Positions 24,991-37,669 of a DNA stretch of 64,000 nucleotides are shown in pieces. Position 1 is the stretch's first letter, and each line of letters opens with the position of its first letter. The position numbers and the translations under genes were made by a program. The notes beneath the pieces are model-generated. The model made no database searches, was not told where the DNA came from, and saw only the letters and a program-made list of their open reading frames with translations. This stretch comes from Phalacrocorax aristotelis (taxonomy: Eukaryota; Chordata; Aves; Suliformes; Phalacrocoracidae): the NCBI RefSeq assembly GCF_949628215.1, contig NC_134276.1, forward strand, positions 102,551,799 through 102,615,798, written 5' to 3'.

Positions 24991-26576
24991 AGTTATCACC
25001 TTTGAATTGTTCATCAGTTAGCAACATCCAAAGGATAGCCAGAGTGACAGGGAGCAGATTTTATGACTCCTCTGTTTATGGCTACAGAGCAGTCACTGTA
25101 CACACAGGCGTTACCTGCACACTGGACACCCAAGCCACTCCGCAAAGGAAAAGCAGAGGGGGGAGCAGCAGCAGTGCTGTGCAGCACAGAAAAAGAGCAT
25201 AGCTGGAACGCACCTTTCCTTGCACCCTGTTTACTCGGTGCCACTTACAGATTTCACGAGACCTGCTCTCATTTAATGATCGCATGGCTGCCGGGCTAGT
25301 GAAGATGGCCAGGCCTCACCTCCCCATTCACTGCTGCCGGAGCCAGCAGTGCTCTGCTCTCCAGACAAAGGAACTGTCTCCTGCCCAGGGAAGCACCGCT
25401 GGGTTTCCCCGTCGCGTGGAACAGAACGGCTGCCCTCTGGCCAGGGCTGAGCTTTAAAAATAATAGCTACACTACCGCAAACTATCATGAGGCAAATAAA
25501 CAAGTCATCCAGACATCAAAAATTGTCAAGGAGCTAGCCTCCTGCTGCTTCTCCAGCACTGAAATAAAGTCCTGCTACTCTGGATTTATACCAGTTATAT
25601 TTGAGGAGAGTTTTAGCCTCAGGTTTCCAAATCCTTTTATTGAATTAAGGGCAGAATTCCTGTTTCCAAAGTTTCACATCAACATGACAACACTGGAGCA
25701 AACAAGAATAGTCTATTTAAAAGCAGGCAAACATTTCACAGATGAAAGACAAACACTGTAGGTATTTATTAAGGCCCTAATCCAACCAAATCTCTAATCC
25801 ACTTAGTAAAAGAAGAAAGCTTCAAACAACCATTTTCAAGATTCACAAGAACTCCAAGCCATCTGAAATGCTTTACTTCATCTCTTTCCTCAAAGGTTAT
25901 CCCCTCAATGAAAACTTCTTGGGTTTTCTGGATACTGCTGTGATGAAGGACCACAGGATCTTTTCATTTTTCCACCACATCACAGACTTAGAGACCCTCT
26001 TTGCAGTCATCTCCCTGCATTGCTTTTTTCTTTCCCTCTCAAATCCAGGCTGGTCTTGAAAAATTCCATAAGTGGTTGGATTCAGCACTGTATTTTGGAG
26101 TACTCCTGCCTCAATTTTTCCCCACCCATGGCTTTTTCATACAAAAGACCTGGAAGTTGGCGGCTGAGAATGCCTAGATAACTTCTTTCCTAATGAAGCA
26201 GTGCTTCTGAAGGCTTCAGACACCACCACTGCAAAACACTTTCACATGCAGGATGCTCCCTGCATACACGTATCTGGAGATTCTTCTGCCTTTCCCTTTC
26301 TTCCGTGGGCTCTTTTTGCTGCTGCTGTAACAGAGTTGCCACTCCTTTTCTGAGCCAAAATGGTGGCTAATGTGGCTTAAGTATTTGTGTTCCCATCTCA
26401 CACTTCTTCATTCCTGGTCTAGCTTACTCCAGGTGTCTTCAGTTCTGTCTTCTTCAGGCTAGGTCAGGACGACTGTCATGAAATCCAAGTTCTCCTTCTG
26501 TGACAAAACACAAAAAATATATTCCTCTAATGCCTATTCTGAGAACCTAGAGAACAGTTTTCTTCAACATAGCCAG
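24991..26576. other. Intergenic DNA left of the solo LTR
   Basis: No gene or repeat recognised. Frames are 78 codons or shorter. The last five bases run into the target-site duplication of the LTR element that follows. Confidence 0.5.
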
Positions 26577-27710
26577 TATAGTGTATTGGGTTTGTTCAGC
26601 AAGGTTTTGGTAGCGACAGGGCTACAGGGGTAGCTTCTGTGAGAAGCTGCTGGAAGCTTCCCCTGTGTCCGATACAGCCAATGCCCGTCAGCTCCAAGAT
26701 GGACCTGCAGCTGGCCAAGGCCGAGCCCATGAGTGACAGTGGTAGCACCTCTGGGATAACATATTTAAAGAAGGGGGAAAAGTTACTGCACAACGGCAAA
26801 TTGCAGCTGAAGAGAGGAGTGAGAGTATGTGAGAAACAACCCTGCAGTCACCGAGGTCAGTGAAGAAGGAGTGGGGGGAGGAGGTGCTCCAGGCACCAGA
26901 GCAGAGACTCCCCTGCAGCCTGTGGTGAAGACCATGGTGAGGCAGGCTGTCCCCCTGCAGCCCATGGACGTTAATGGTGGAGCAGATATCCACCTGCAGC
27001 CCAGGTGGGTGCCCAAAGGAGGCTGTGACCCCATGGGAAGCCTGTGCTGGAGCAGGCTCCTGGTAGGACCTGCGGACTCATGGAGAGAGGAGCCCAGCTG
27101 GAGCAGGTTTGCTGGCAGGACCTGTGACCCCACAGGGGACCCACGCTGGAGCAGTCTGTTCCTGAAGGACTGTGTCCCATGGGAGGGACCTATGCTGGAG
27201 CAGTTTGTGAAGAACTGTAGCCTTTGGGAAGAACTCACATTGGACAAGTTCGTGGAGGACTGTCTCCTGTGGGAGGGACCCCATGCTGGAGCAGGGGAAG
27301 AGTGTGAGGAGTCCTTCCGCCAGTGAGGGAGGATCGGCAGAGACATGTGATGAACTGACCACAACCCCCATTCCCCATCACCCTGCGCTGCCGGAGGGGA
27401 GGAGGTAGAGAAAATCAGGAGTAAAGTTAAGCCTGGGAAGAAGGGAGAGGTGGGGGGGAAGGTGTTTTAACATTTAGGATTTTTCTCACTATTCTACTCT
27501 GATATTGACTGGTAATAGATTAAACTAATTTCCCCAAGTCAGGACTGTTTTGCCTGTGACAGTAATTGCTGAGTGATCTCTCCCTGTCCTTATCTCAACC
27601 CACGAGCCTTTTGTTATATTTTCTCTCCCCTGCCCAGCTGAGGAGCAGGAGTGATAGAGCAGCTTTGGTGGGCACCTGGTGTCCAGCCAGGGTCAACCCA
27701 CCACATATGG
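26577..27710 (+). mobile_element. Solo LTR of an endogenous retrovirus (ERVL-type), with target-site duplication
   Basis: The LTR spans 26582-27705 (1,124 bp), begins TGTATTGGGTTTG and ends CCACCACA, giving the TG...CA termini of retroviral LTRs. It is flanked by tatag (26577-26581) and tatgg (27706-27710), a 5-bp target duplication with one mismatch. The start, the repeated ggagcag-containing middle, and the 3' part (aactaatttccccaagtc; gagtgatctctccctgtcct) match an abundant bird LTR that I associate with ERVL. An ATTAAA at 27519-27524 sits where the polyadenylation signal is expected. No internal retroviral genes are present, so it arose by LTR-LTR recombination. The 165-codon frame at 26829-27326 is a chance product of the imperfect internal repeats. 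Orientation is inferred from the poly(A)-side features. Confidence 0.8.
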
Positions 27711-30700
27711 TAAAAGAGCTTATATACAATTCAAATTTTTTTCATTCCAATGGCTTTCCTCCTAACAAATAACGAAATTTAAGTTTTAGGAGAAAAGCTG
27801 TTTGAAAAGCAGCCTAAAATATGAAGTTTTCCGGAATGGCCTTGTTTCCAAGAAGGAAAAGAACATTTGCCTGTTTTTAGATTAGCAGAGGAATAAATAC
27901 AGATGATTAAATATATCATGAGTCTGAATTTATTTTTATTTTTCTGATGATCAAATGCTGTGCGACTGGCTTTGTTGTGCAAGGTTTTTCCCATTAGTTA
28001 TTTTTAGGGGTTTTAGATTGTATTTTCCCCTAACTGGTGACATAATGTCTTGTTAAGACAATTGACCCAGATAAGACTATGCCAACTTCATCAGAATTGG
28101 TCTTATGCATCTGGATTTTTGATATTTTGGTGGGTCACAGACCAATAGTCTCTGTGGCATGGAAAATATTTAATTTTTTTTTAGACTGCCAGCTTCAGCA
28201 AGACTCCTCCAAGTTGACACTAGTTAACAGTGACCTAATTCAAGCTTGATTGGACAAAGATGCCTGGCCCTAAGGGAAACAGTGCAAGGCAACCCACAAA
28301 ATTCAAGGGTGAGGCAGAAAAGACTTGTCTTATGGGTCAGCAAGCAACCTGAGGGAATATTGCTGCTTTAGAATATCAACAGCTATCATTTGGGGAAAAG
28401 CAAGTCATTGCATCAACATTTTAAAAGCTCCTTAGTAGCTGACTAATCAATCATCTTCCTTCTCCAGACTAAAAAAATCCCTCCTAGTAGAAAACAGTAT
28501 GCCAGCAAAACAGTGCCACATCTGCTCTACACTTCCAGCCCCTACTACACAAGTGTGCAGAAGACTCTGCAGACTGAAGAGCCTGCACTGCCGTAGCATT
28601 TTTAGTATCTTCTTTCTTACTTTCCTGTTCCTTAGTCTGGTTTTCCAAGGGCACAAAACTATAGTGATTACATTGTTCATCCAGGTATTAGTTCCCACAA
28701 TAATATTGCAAACCAGTGGTCTATGTCTGCTAAAACTGACCAAGAAGGGGAGGTTTCAAAGAGGTGAGAGGTGAGGTTTCCATTTCACGTAGCAAGGGAG
28801 AGGTGTGGGACCAGTGCCTCCATGGGAGTGAGCAGGCAGAAGCCAGCACTTTGTCTATGCTATGCGGTGCCGGCCCTATGGCCAACACTTGGGCAGCAAA
28901 TGGCGGGGCAGTCAGCACACCTATGGCCAGCTGCTTGCTCAGCCAAACAGGAAGAGAATTTAGGAAACCAATGGTTGAGAGAGAGAGAGGGCACAAACCC
29001 ACAGGAAGCAAAGTTTCTTCCTCGTGGAACAACTCCTATCTTTTGTTTTAACCAGCTGTGTGGGCAACCTAATGTCCTTAATTTTTAAGGTGCAAGTGTA
29101 AAAATGTAGCAATGTGTTTGTCCTGTGTACACCTATAACACAGATTTTAAAAATACAATCTTCATCAAAACAAAGGGGCACCCAGAATGACCCTTTGAAC
29201 TGAGTATGAAACAACCGACAGATTCAGGTCATTAATTTAAGTGTTCAGTACAATAATTTAGGTGAGATTTATAGCAAAACTATGTATTCCGCCTTCTAGA
29301 GTTGAGGTCAGGATTGCTTAGAGCTGGTATTCATTTGGCGGCTTAATTCTTACTCACTGTTAAGATTGAACTGCTTTTTATTTAGTAAAGTATTTTAATC
29401 CTGGATCGGTGTAGTTTTACTTTTAATTGCTTCATACTGATCATGTGTCTCTTGGTTTTATTTTGCTTTTAAAAAGCGTTTTAATAGCATTTCTAAAATA
29501 AAAGCTGGCACTGAGTCACTTTTATTTCAGTATGGAACACAGGTCCAGAATATTACAGGGACTGCTATGGAGACCAGGTTTCCATCTGACTTGGTCTCTC
29601 TAGGGACCTAAGGGTTTTATACTGTTATATTTTGCTCACGCTTTTAGAGTTGGCAGTAAACTTCTGGGGGCCCTGATCCCCTACCTCCTGCCATTGACTT
29701 ACTGGATGACTTGCACTGCCATCCAACCCCAGCCTCCCCCTCCTCCCAGCCTTATGGCTCACCTCAAAACCAGGTTGGTATCTATTCATCATTTTATTAA
29801 TGGGATTATATGATCATTCTTCAAGCAATGACCGCAATTAGAGGGAATGCAAAGCCACTTTGATCCTGACAAGCAAGTATCCTTTTAACTTGATCACTGC
29901 AATTTAGTCCCAAAGTAACAGAAGCTGTTGAACTCTTTGGCTTAAAATTTAGCTACAGAGCAAATCAGAGGAACTGCTATGTATTGAGCCTCCAGAATGC
30001 TGGCAAAGACCTTTCCAAGCTTTCCAAATTTGTTCTCAGACAAAGTCTGCTTAGAACTTGACTGGTGCAAGGGTACAATACACCATGCCTTTTTACAAAT
30101 TAAGGACAATGAAGAATTTGAAATCTGAACTATTTTTGGACCTTGCCAATGCAGAATCTGACTGTAGCTACTGGAGTAAATCTGGGCAGGGACAGATTGT
30201 CAATATAGGTAAGTTGCACATGTCTAATTACTGTAGCAACTCTAATGTTTACTCTAACAGAAGCAGTGTCTCCAGGTATAAAATCCAGCTTACTTTTATG
30301 CGGTCAGGAATAGCAATGATGTAAGCTAACTCCTTGGATATCGACAGTCCCAAGGGATACCCTGTTCTTGAGTGACCACTACAGTTAAGGTCGTGATGCA
30401 GAGTACAACCCAAAACCATCTAAGCAGGAAATGAAATATTCAAAATGAGAAAAGGTGAACTGCATAAGCAGCCTGTATGCAAGACCTCCAACCACAGCAA
30501 GTAAGCAGTGTTCCTCTAATATCTGCAGGTCAGTTCCAGCATGGTGGCATGGGCACGTTTGGCAACAAGGAGCTCTATTTATGCAACTGTGGTGATAAGC
30601 CTCCAGCTGATCATGAAAAGGTCACTGTCACTGCACCTTCCTGGATAAGAATGACTGTGCCACAGTGGGCATCTGTAAAGCTAGTGTGGCATGTGCTTAG

Positions 30701-31802
30701 AAGCCTTTAAGCAGCCATGTCACAGTATGTCAGCCAAAATGCTGCTGCAGAAGTCGACAGGTCCTTTGCCTTGAGCGCTTTTCCTGCTGACATGTGCTGC
30801 TTTAAAGTCCTCTGCCCTGAACAGATACTTTGTCTTCAAATCATATAGGTTCAATTACAGTAGCCTTCAACCTGACAATCTTGTTCCAGGTGTTTTTTAC
30901 TATGGCTTATGGTGACCACTGGAGCCCAAAATCACAGATTAAAAGCTAGCCTGCTATGGAAAGCTGTTTCTGAGGATCCAGAACTCACTTTTTTCTCAAG
31001 GGGAAGCAATAGCCAGAAGACCTTACTGACATGTTACTCAGCAATACAATACTATCTTGAGCTGGTGGAGGGGTATCACAGGAAAGGGGACAACTATGTC
31101 TGTTGTAAATTCGACTCATTGCACTGTTGTTTCTGTGCTGCTGAAGAAAAGAATATAAGAATTTTTCTAGATGCCTTGTTGGTATGTCATGAAAAAAAAC
31201 TTAAGCTAAATGCTCAAGAATGAGTCTAGCGAAATATATGGAGCACTTACAAAATCTGTGCTTTCTTAAAAAGGGCAAAAGCTCTAGAGCATCAGAAAGG
31301 TCCTTCAAACTCAAAAACAAGAAAAATCATTCTGAAGGCTCAGCAGCACCCTTCTGACATTGTTTTCCAAGTTTTTTCTATATTACAACTCTGTAGTGCA
31401 TTATCATTCCAATACTGTTAACCTTCATGCTAATACATCCTTTACACAACGTGTGAAGAGCTGTTTATGGTAATGCAGCTATTCCCAGGCACTAAGTGGG
31501 ATACTTTCTCCACAAGAAGTGATTTTTGTCCTGGCATAACTGCACTCCCACTAATGACTATACCTTTTTTACAACAACAATACCAAACCATAAAAAAACG
31601 CACACTTCTAACTGAGATGGTTATATTGCCAAAAAATAAAAAGTAAATGTAGGCCAGTCCTTAGCAATGATAATGTTGAAACACTGGCAATTTTATGAAC
31701 AGATGAATTCTCTGTTGAAAAAACTGACTAAGAAGGCTGAAGATTGGGAGTATGGCTCAGTGGGATCTGGCTAGCACCCCATAAAACAACATCACACTTC
31801 CC
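27711..31802. other. Intergenic DNA
   Basis: No gene or repeat family recognised. Frames are about 105 codons or shorter. Several T-rich runs occur. Nothing here suggests a promoter. Confidence 0.5.
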
Positions 31803-31860
31803 TTATAAAAACCCTGCCACTGAAATGCCACCCAAACATTAGAGTGCTTGGGAATGAGCA

Positions 31861-32424
31861 ATGAAGGAATCAAACTGCTTCCCTCCTGGTGAATATAATC
31901 CTTCATCACTCACTCCCACCTCATTACCTCAGTCACTCCTGGCCATGCATGAACTACTCTATCTTAGAGCACAGTTAAGTCTTCCAGTACCCTCTGGTTC
32001 TTGGGAGATTTTGTATTTGCTGCTCAACCCTGCTGCTCCTCCGCTTCCCATCACATCCAGGACCTCCTCCTCAAGTCCCCACTGTTCTCTCATCTGTGCT
32101 CTTTTTGCCTGCATGCTGTTCACAAATATCACCAGTACATGGATGCTCTCCCAGCAAATTCCTCCCATTTTCACCCTCCATCAAAGAACAATGTCTCGCC
32201 CCATACTGCCTGCAGTTCAATGGCTCTCAGATGCTTCATCTCCTTCAGGTTGCCCAAAGGTGGCTCTCCCTGAGTCTGTACATTCCTCACACCATATCAT
32301 GTTCCCACTAGGGTATTCAAGCCCATGCAAGACCATAGGCTCCTCCCAACCATTACTTCTCTCTGTGGTAAAGGATTCTGGGGCACTCACACATGTAGCA
32401 AAAGCTTTGCTTTGGGAGATATGA
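31861..32424 (+). CDS. Open frame of uncertain status (187 codons), possibly chance
   Basis: This is the longest open frame in the window that is not inside a recognised gene or mobile element. The product would be Ser/Pro/Leu-rich with no domain I recognise; the N-terminal part contains SLTPTSLPQSLL and a hydrophobic patch LICALFACMLFTNI near residue 80. A TATA-like ttataaaaac lies about 55 bases upstream, near 31804, and an AATAAA lies downstream near 32780. There is no CpG island and the start context (gagcaATGa) is only fair. In 64 kb of six-frame sequence one frame of this length is expected by chance, so I rate it unlikely to be a gene; a lineage-specific transcript remains possible. 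Confidence 0.12.
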   Translation: MKESNCFPPGEYNPSSLTPTSLPQSLLAMHELLYLRAQLSLPVPSGSWEILYLLLNPAAPPLPITSRTSSSSPHCSLICALFACMLFTNITSTWMLSQQIPPIFTLHQRTMSRPILPAVQWLSDASSPSGCPKVALPESVHSSHHIMFPLGYSSPCKTIGSSQPLLLSVVKDSGALTHVAKALLWEI

Positions 32425-32960
32425 CACATTTGCTGAAACATTAATGAAATGCTTAGAAACATAAAAGCGTCTGCCAAACATTGATTAAAAATTTAACGTA
32501 GCTGCTTATGAAAAACATAAATGCTTGTCTGAGACAATGCTATACACTGTTGAGAAACATCACCATTTCATTGACTGAGTTAACTTACCAAGTCTTTTTT
32601 AAGCAATGAACTGTGGTAAGTCACTACCTCTTGCTTTAAACTAGGAAAACCTATTTCCTCTTTCTTTCTAAAGCCTATTTCTTATGGGTTTATATCCTGA
32701 TGATAGGGAGGATCTAATTAACCCTTTACATGAGCTCCGCTAGGCCCAGTCCTGCATACCTCCTAATCTTAATGTGAGCCAATAAACTCCAAAGATAACA
32801 CAGGAGCATGCACATGACTCTGGTTACTAACTCAGGAAGCCAGGACTAGAACCACAGTGTGCAGATTATTACATAGTAAAGCCATTTGAATATATGTATA
32901 CTAACCTGCTAAATAATATTTAGAAATTACTCAGAAATAAGGTACTCAGGATAAAAAAGT

Positions 32961-33015
32961 ATAATCTACATTTTATGTAGATTATGCAGCCCTCAGTAGA
33001 TTTTGCAGCCCCTAG
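32961..33015. repeat. Perfect 11-bp inverted repeat followed by a 19-bp tandem duplication
   Basis: Arms ataatctacat (32961-32971) and atgtagattat (32975-32985) are exact reverse complements around a ttt loop. Overlapping the right arm, tagattatgcagccctcag (32978-32996) is followed directly by tagattttgcagcccctag (32997-33015), 16 of 19 identical. The nested arrangement points to a complex local replication event. Confidence 0.85.
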
Positions 33016-34159
33016 TCAGCCTGTGCTCAGCCAAAGAGAAAGTTAAAGACACACACACACAGAGTTCCTCAAGATCTGTTGAATTTAATCCAATCTTTCC
33101 AAAGCTCTCGTCTGCTACTTTATACACTCCTCACTATGTTAAACAAAATCTTCTTCTCTGTATCATACCACGTAGGCCATTAGTCTTTGCAGCTCCTTGT
33201 AAGGAGTATGTGATTAAAACAATGCAGAGTTGATCACAACTACCACTGTCTAAAATGTCTCCTCTTCCCCGTGGGTTCTTGGCTGGTTGCTGCTTCCATC
33301 CCAATTCCCTGAGATCCTCCGCTCCTGGGCACAGCAGAGGGGCTAGAGGGGATGAACAAAGGTGGCTCCAAGCCACTTTCGTGTCTCATAACCCACGCCA
33401 GGCCTGCTTATGCTGCGCTGGCTTGCAGGCAGCCCCCCGGGGGCCCTGATGTCAGCTGAGAGTAACCAGTTGCAACACATTTGGGTTCCTCTCCGCCAGC
33501 TCCCCTTGGCTCAGCTCCCACGCCAGGGGCTGCAGCAGGGGGTAGCAACGAATCCCTCCACCAGCCCAGGAGCCTTCCCTGCTGGTGCCCTCACACTGAA
33601 GGCTGAGAGCAGCCAGGCTCCCAGCCCTTCCACTCAGTGGCATGAGGCAGAGAGGCCAGATCCTAGCAAAGGCTGCGGGTGCTGTGTAGCTGGGAAGTGG
33701 AAGGGATGGAACAAGATAGTAAACCTTGTTTTCAAGGGCAGTTTTCCTCTAAATACTCATCCAAGGCAAATAAAAGTCCTGTTTCCATGGCATAAAACAT
33801 CACCGTCCCTTAACAGCACTTATAAACAGGACACACAGCATTGCAAAATGGTTTCCAGGGCTAATAAATTGAAGGAATCACCAGAGTGAGATAAGAGAAG
33901 CACTGTTAGTCTCACTGGTCCCCATGTGTAAGCCACTTGGTTACTCCAGCTCACCTCCAAGTATAGCTTGGATTAAGCTAGAAGCCTTGTTCTCTCAAAG
34001 AACTTGAAAAAATAAAAAATGTTAAAATACACAGTTTCTTCTCCTTGCCCTTTTTCTACCTCTCTTTGTTTGCTTGGTAATGATTACTTCAGCCATCTGT
34101 GTTGTAAAAAGTCACCAATTTAAAAAAAAAAAGATCATTGTTTTGTTCAAAATCGTGGG

Positions 34160-34240
34160 ATCTAGCCTCCTTGCTCTAGCCTGGTGCTTGGAGACCCACG
34201 TTCAGTCCCCTGTTCTGCCACAGACTGTCCACATCACCAT
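34160..34240 (+). mobile_element. MIR-like SINE relic
   Basis: The string ctctagcctggtgcttggag followed by acccacgttcagtcccctgt and tctgccacagactgtcc resembles the 5' half of MIR elements ('ctagtgcttagagc...ggttcaattccctgctctgccactgact'). It is diverged; assignment is by pattern only. Confidence 0.4.
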
Positions 34241-34711
34241 GTCCACATCATTTTCTCTGTGTGCGGCCACAGAAGGGAAGTGGCTGCGTTTCCCCTAGGG
34301 AAAGAGGACATAAACCAAGAAAGTAAATCCAATAAAGCACGATATTCCAATACCTTAGACAGATAGAAATACGTGTAAATGTAATGCGATCATTAATTTT
34401 CTAGTCACTGGATTAGCACTCTGAATAGGCAGTGATAACATTTGCTACAGCAGCCCATTACCTGTATAATCAGTACAGGCACAGGAGGATTACAAAGCCT
34501 GCGACTGTGATTATAAAGACTCCTGATTTCTGGAAGCTTTAAATGTCACTGATAACACAAATCTTTGTTAAGCTTTTCTGGTTTATGTGGTGGGGAGAGG
34601 AGGAGGGAGATGAGAGGCCAGGGCAGGGAAAGCAGGGAGGAAGGGAATGGGGAGGTGGCAAAGTGTGTGTAAGTCTCCTTTCTGTGTTGGTACACAGCCC
34701 GATCAGAGTTC

Positions 34712-34770
34712 ATTGGAATAAATCGAAAAACCCCCACTGATTTCAGTGGACTTTGGACACAGCCCCAGAA
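34712..34770 (+). repeat. Copy of the dispersed CCACTGATTTCAGTG motif
   Basis: Contains ccactgatttcagtggactt followed by tggacacagccccag. The core ccactga-tt-tcagtgg is itself a perfect 7-bp foldback. It is related to the copies at 12.95 kb and 41.1 kb. Confidence 0.4.
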
Positions 34771-37639
34771 GCTCCAAAATATAAACAGACAGATATGGGT
34801 ATGTGCCTGCCAGTGTAATTTCCCCTAAGTAAAACCACTCCAGCATGAGAAGAGCCCCTCGAACACATGTTTGTGGGAGGAGAGCTTGGGGAAGAAGAGC
34901 ACGCCAGCCTACCGCCACGTGTCCCTAACAAAGGATCACCAGAGAGCCTGGGTCCCTCAGCTCTGAACAGGGACACTGGCACTCAAATATGCCATGGCCT
35001 GTGCTCCCCTTTGCTGCCAAAACTGTAACACACCCACCAGAGGGGTCTGGCTCTCCAGGAGGCATGTACCTCTTGGATGTGGCCAGCAGCCTTAGCTCCT
35101 GCATAGTCTTCCTCCTGACTGCTGCCACCAAGAAGTTCCTCCACTGAACATCAGCACAGCCTTGACCAAGTAGAGGGGAAGCTCAGTAGATGAGCTGGCT
35201 CGGCTTGAAGTTATGATAAGGTACCCATAGAGGAGAGGGACTTATAACATGAGCTGTTTCATCAGAAGAGGCTGGTGCAGATGGGCCATGGACAGGGAAA
35301 GGGTGAATGTAAGGGGAATACCAGGACCAGGCTGCAGTTTCCAATTCCCTCCACAACATAAGAGCAGCCAATAGCGCAACCCCAAAGAGCAGGCTGCTGT
35401 TGGAGAGCATTGTGGTATGTCCTGCTGTTTCCTTTGAGCTAGGTCTAGCTTTCACAAGGCCAAGCAAGAGGCAAATCAGAGAACTGAAATGGCTGAAAAT
35501 TAGCCCTGTGAAGCAGCTGATACAACCCTGATCACACAAATACTGGTGCCAGCATGGGAAAAGGCAGTGCAAACTGGTGCAGGGTCAGGGCCTGGAGCAG
35601 GAGGTGTGTCCGGGGGTGGTGGCATTGTCCTTTTAGATGCAAGGAGAGCAGAAGTCAGGAGGCTGAGGATGGGTAAAAGTTTCTACAACTGGACTCAAAG
35701 CATGTCCTCCAGATAGGCAGCAGAGACAGAGGGAAATTAGGACTTTGATCCTGCTCCTGCTGAGACCAGCGGCTGTGGCACTGACTGCAAGAGCAGCAGG
35801 ATGGGCTTCAGAGGGGATTGTCCAAGGGCACGCGCGGGACCTAGGAGCTCTGGGCAGAGAAGCCAGACGCGCAGGTCCTAGTCAGTACAGCAGTAAAATG
35901 CTTGCTGAAGGGCGTGCCACTGCAGTCACTGGGATTGCACCCATTCACCCACCATCCATATTGTCCTTCACAGGGCAAGTACAGCTCTGAGAATTTAATT
36001 CCCCGCCTTGACTACAAAGGATATTGTGAAATCAGTGTCACCACACCTCGTGTTACATCTGTTGCTCCTCTGGCCATTTTGCACCTGTGCCTTGTGAAAA
36101 GTAAGTAGCAATAGAGACTACCCAAACATTTTGAGAGGTCTGAGACTTTCTACGCAACCCTAGCTTCAACTGCACAATTTCTTTAGGAATTTTACACTTG
36201 TCTCAGTCAGTCTATTAACTCTAAATATTATCATAATGAGCAGAATATTCGCAGCAGGAAAATAGTTTTGACCTGGCATTAAAGACATAATGATTAATGT
36301 CCATATTTAGCTGTTCATAGTAAACATTTTTCTTTACTTTCAGAACAGGAAAGTATTTCAACACATACCAGGATTCATTGTAACATCATTAATCATGATG
36401 AATTACCCTAGTGTTCATGTGGATGCAAAATGTAATTCCTTGGGAATTTCACTGTAGCTTAGCATTAATTTGTATTTACTCTATTACAAACTCCCGTCCC
36501 TTTCAATCCTTCTTTTTTTGCAGTTCCCCCAGGTTCTGTTGCGTAGTCACACAGTGTAACATTTCATTTATTTAATATTGCTTTCCTTAAGTTTGCATTA
36601 TTTGTTTGTTGTTCTTTGCTGCTTTCACCCACTCAGCTATTCATTCTTTCCTGTTAGAAATTAACAGGCTATGGCAAAAGCAACTTGTCCTCAGTGAGAG
36701 TCATAAATTCAACACCACACCTCACTAAGGGTACATGACAACAATACAACACCATAGTCTCCTCTCTTTCCCAGCTCCCCTACTCGGATTTTCGATCCTC
36801 AGTCCTACCAGTCCATGTTGCACTTAAGCACCTAAAGCTCTCTGTCTCCAGCTGGTTCTTACGGTATCCTGCACTTCTTAAATTCAAGCACTACAAATTA
36901 CCAATCTTAACAAATTATAGATCTTAAAGTGAGGGAATTCCACAGTCTGGGATCAAAACATCATCACACCTTCACTGGGAACAGTCACAACAACAAAGTC
37001 ATTCTCCCCTTCTTCCGTTTTAATGAGGAAACTGGTATAAAAGCCCTTGGAATTAACAAAAAGGGTGAGTCCTACATAAGTTTATGCTTAAACAAGCAGT
37101 CCTGAGGGCAACTACTGAAGTAATCTGGCTGGAAAGACTAAAGAGCAGATTTGTTTGAATTAGTGCAAGGAAAAAAGAAAGAGCATTTCCACTGCCCCAG
37201 AAAAATAGGCCTGCAAATACAACCCAATGATTTGTCCTCCCATGATAGCTACTATATTTAACACAAAAAAAAATCTTTATTCACAGCAGGCTTAGATAAT
37301 ATACCTCAAAACATTTCCTTGGCGCGTAGATGGTCATTTTGAACATCTGATTAAGTCATTCTTAGCCACAGGCACTGTGCATTTTTCTTCATACGTCATC
37401 CTTTTTATGCAACTATGCTGCATGTCGTACATATTTGATGCCTGGAATATTTCTGTGAGAAGATGCTAGCTGAAACATAGGCTCTGCCATAACAGATGAG
37501 GCAGCTTGTTCATCAAGCCCCAATATCCAGCTTGTAAAGAAAAAGGAAAAAATTACTGTCCAAGAGAGGTCAGAATCGGAATTCCAGATCTGAAAACACT
37601 CAGATTTTGAGAAAAATAGGACCCATCTCCAAAGCATTC

Positions 37640-37669
37640 ATTTGGAGCCTTTCTCAAAAGGCTCCAAAT
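37640..37669. repeat. Perfect 13-bp inverted repeat, 4-nt loop
   Basis: Arms atttggagccttt (37640-37652) and aaaggctccaaat (37657-37669) are exact reverse complements around ctca. Confidence 0.9.

Larger units (their letters stand above)
33016..37639. other. Intergenic DNA
   Basis: No gene recognised. It includes an (AC)n run near 33050, a moderately GC-rich patch around 33.25-33.7 kb, a MIR-like relic near 34.2 kb, and one copy of the CCACTGAYTTCAGTG-type motif. The 159-codon frame at 33410-33889 has no domain and is probably chance in the GC-richer patch. Confidence 0.45.

Noticed and set aside
33410-33889. 159-codon plus-strand frame in a GC-richer patch
   Set aside because: Higher GC lowers stop frequency; the protein is low in recognisable structure and has no domain.
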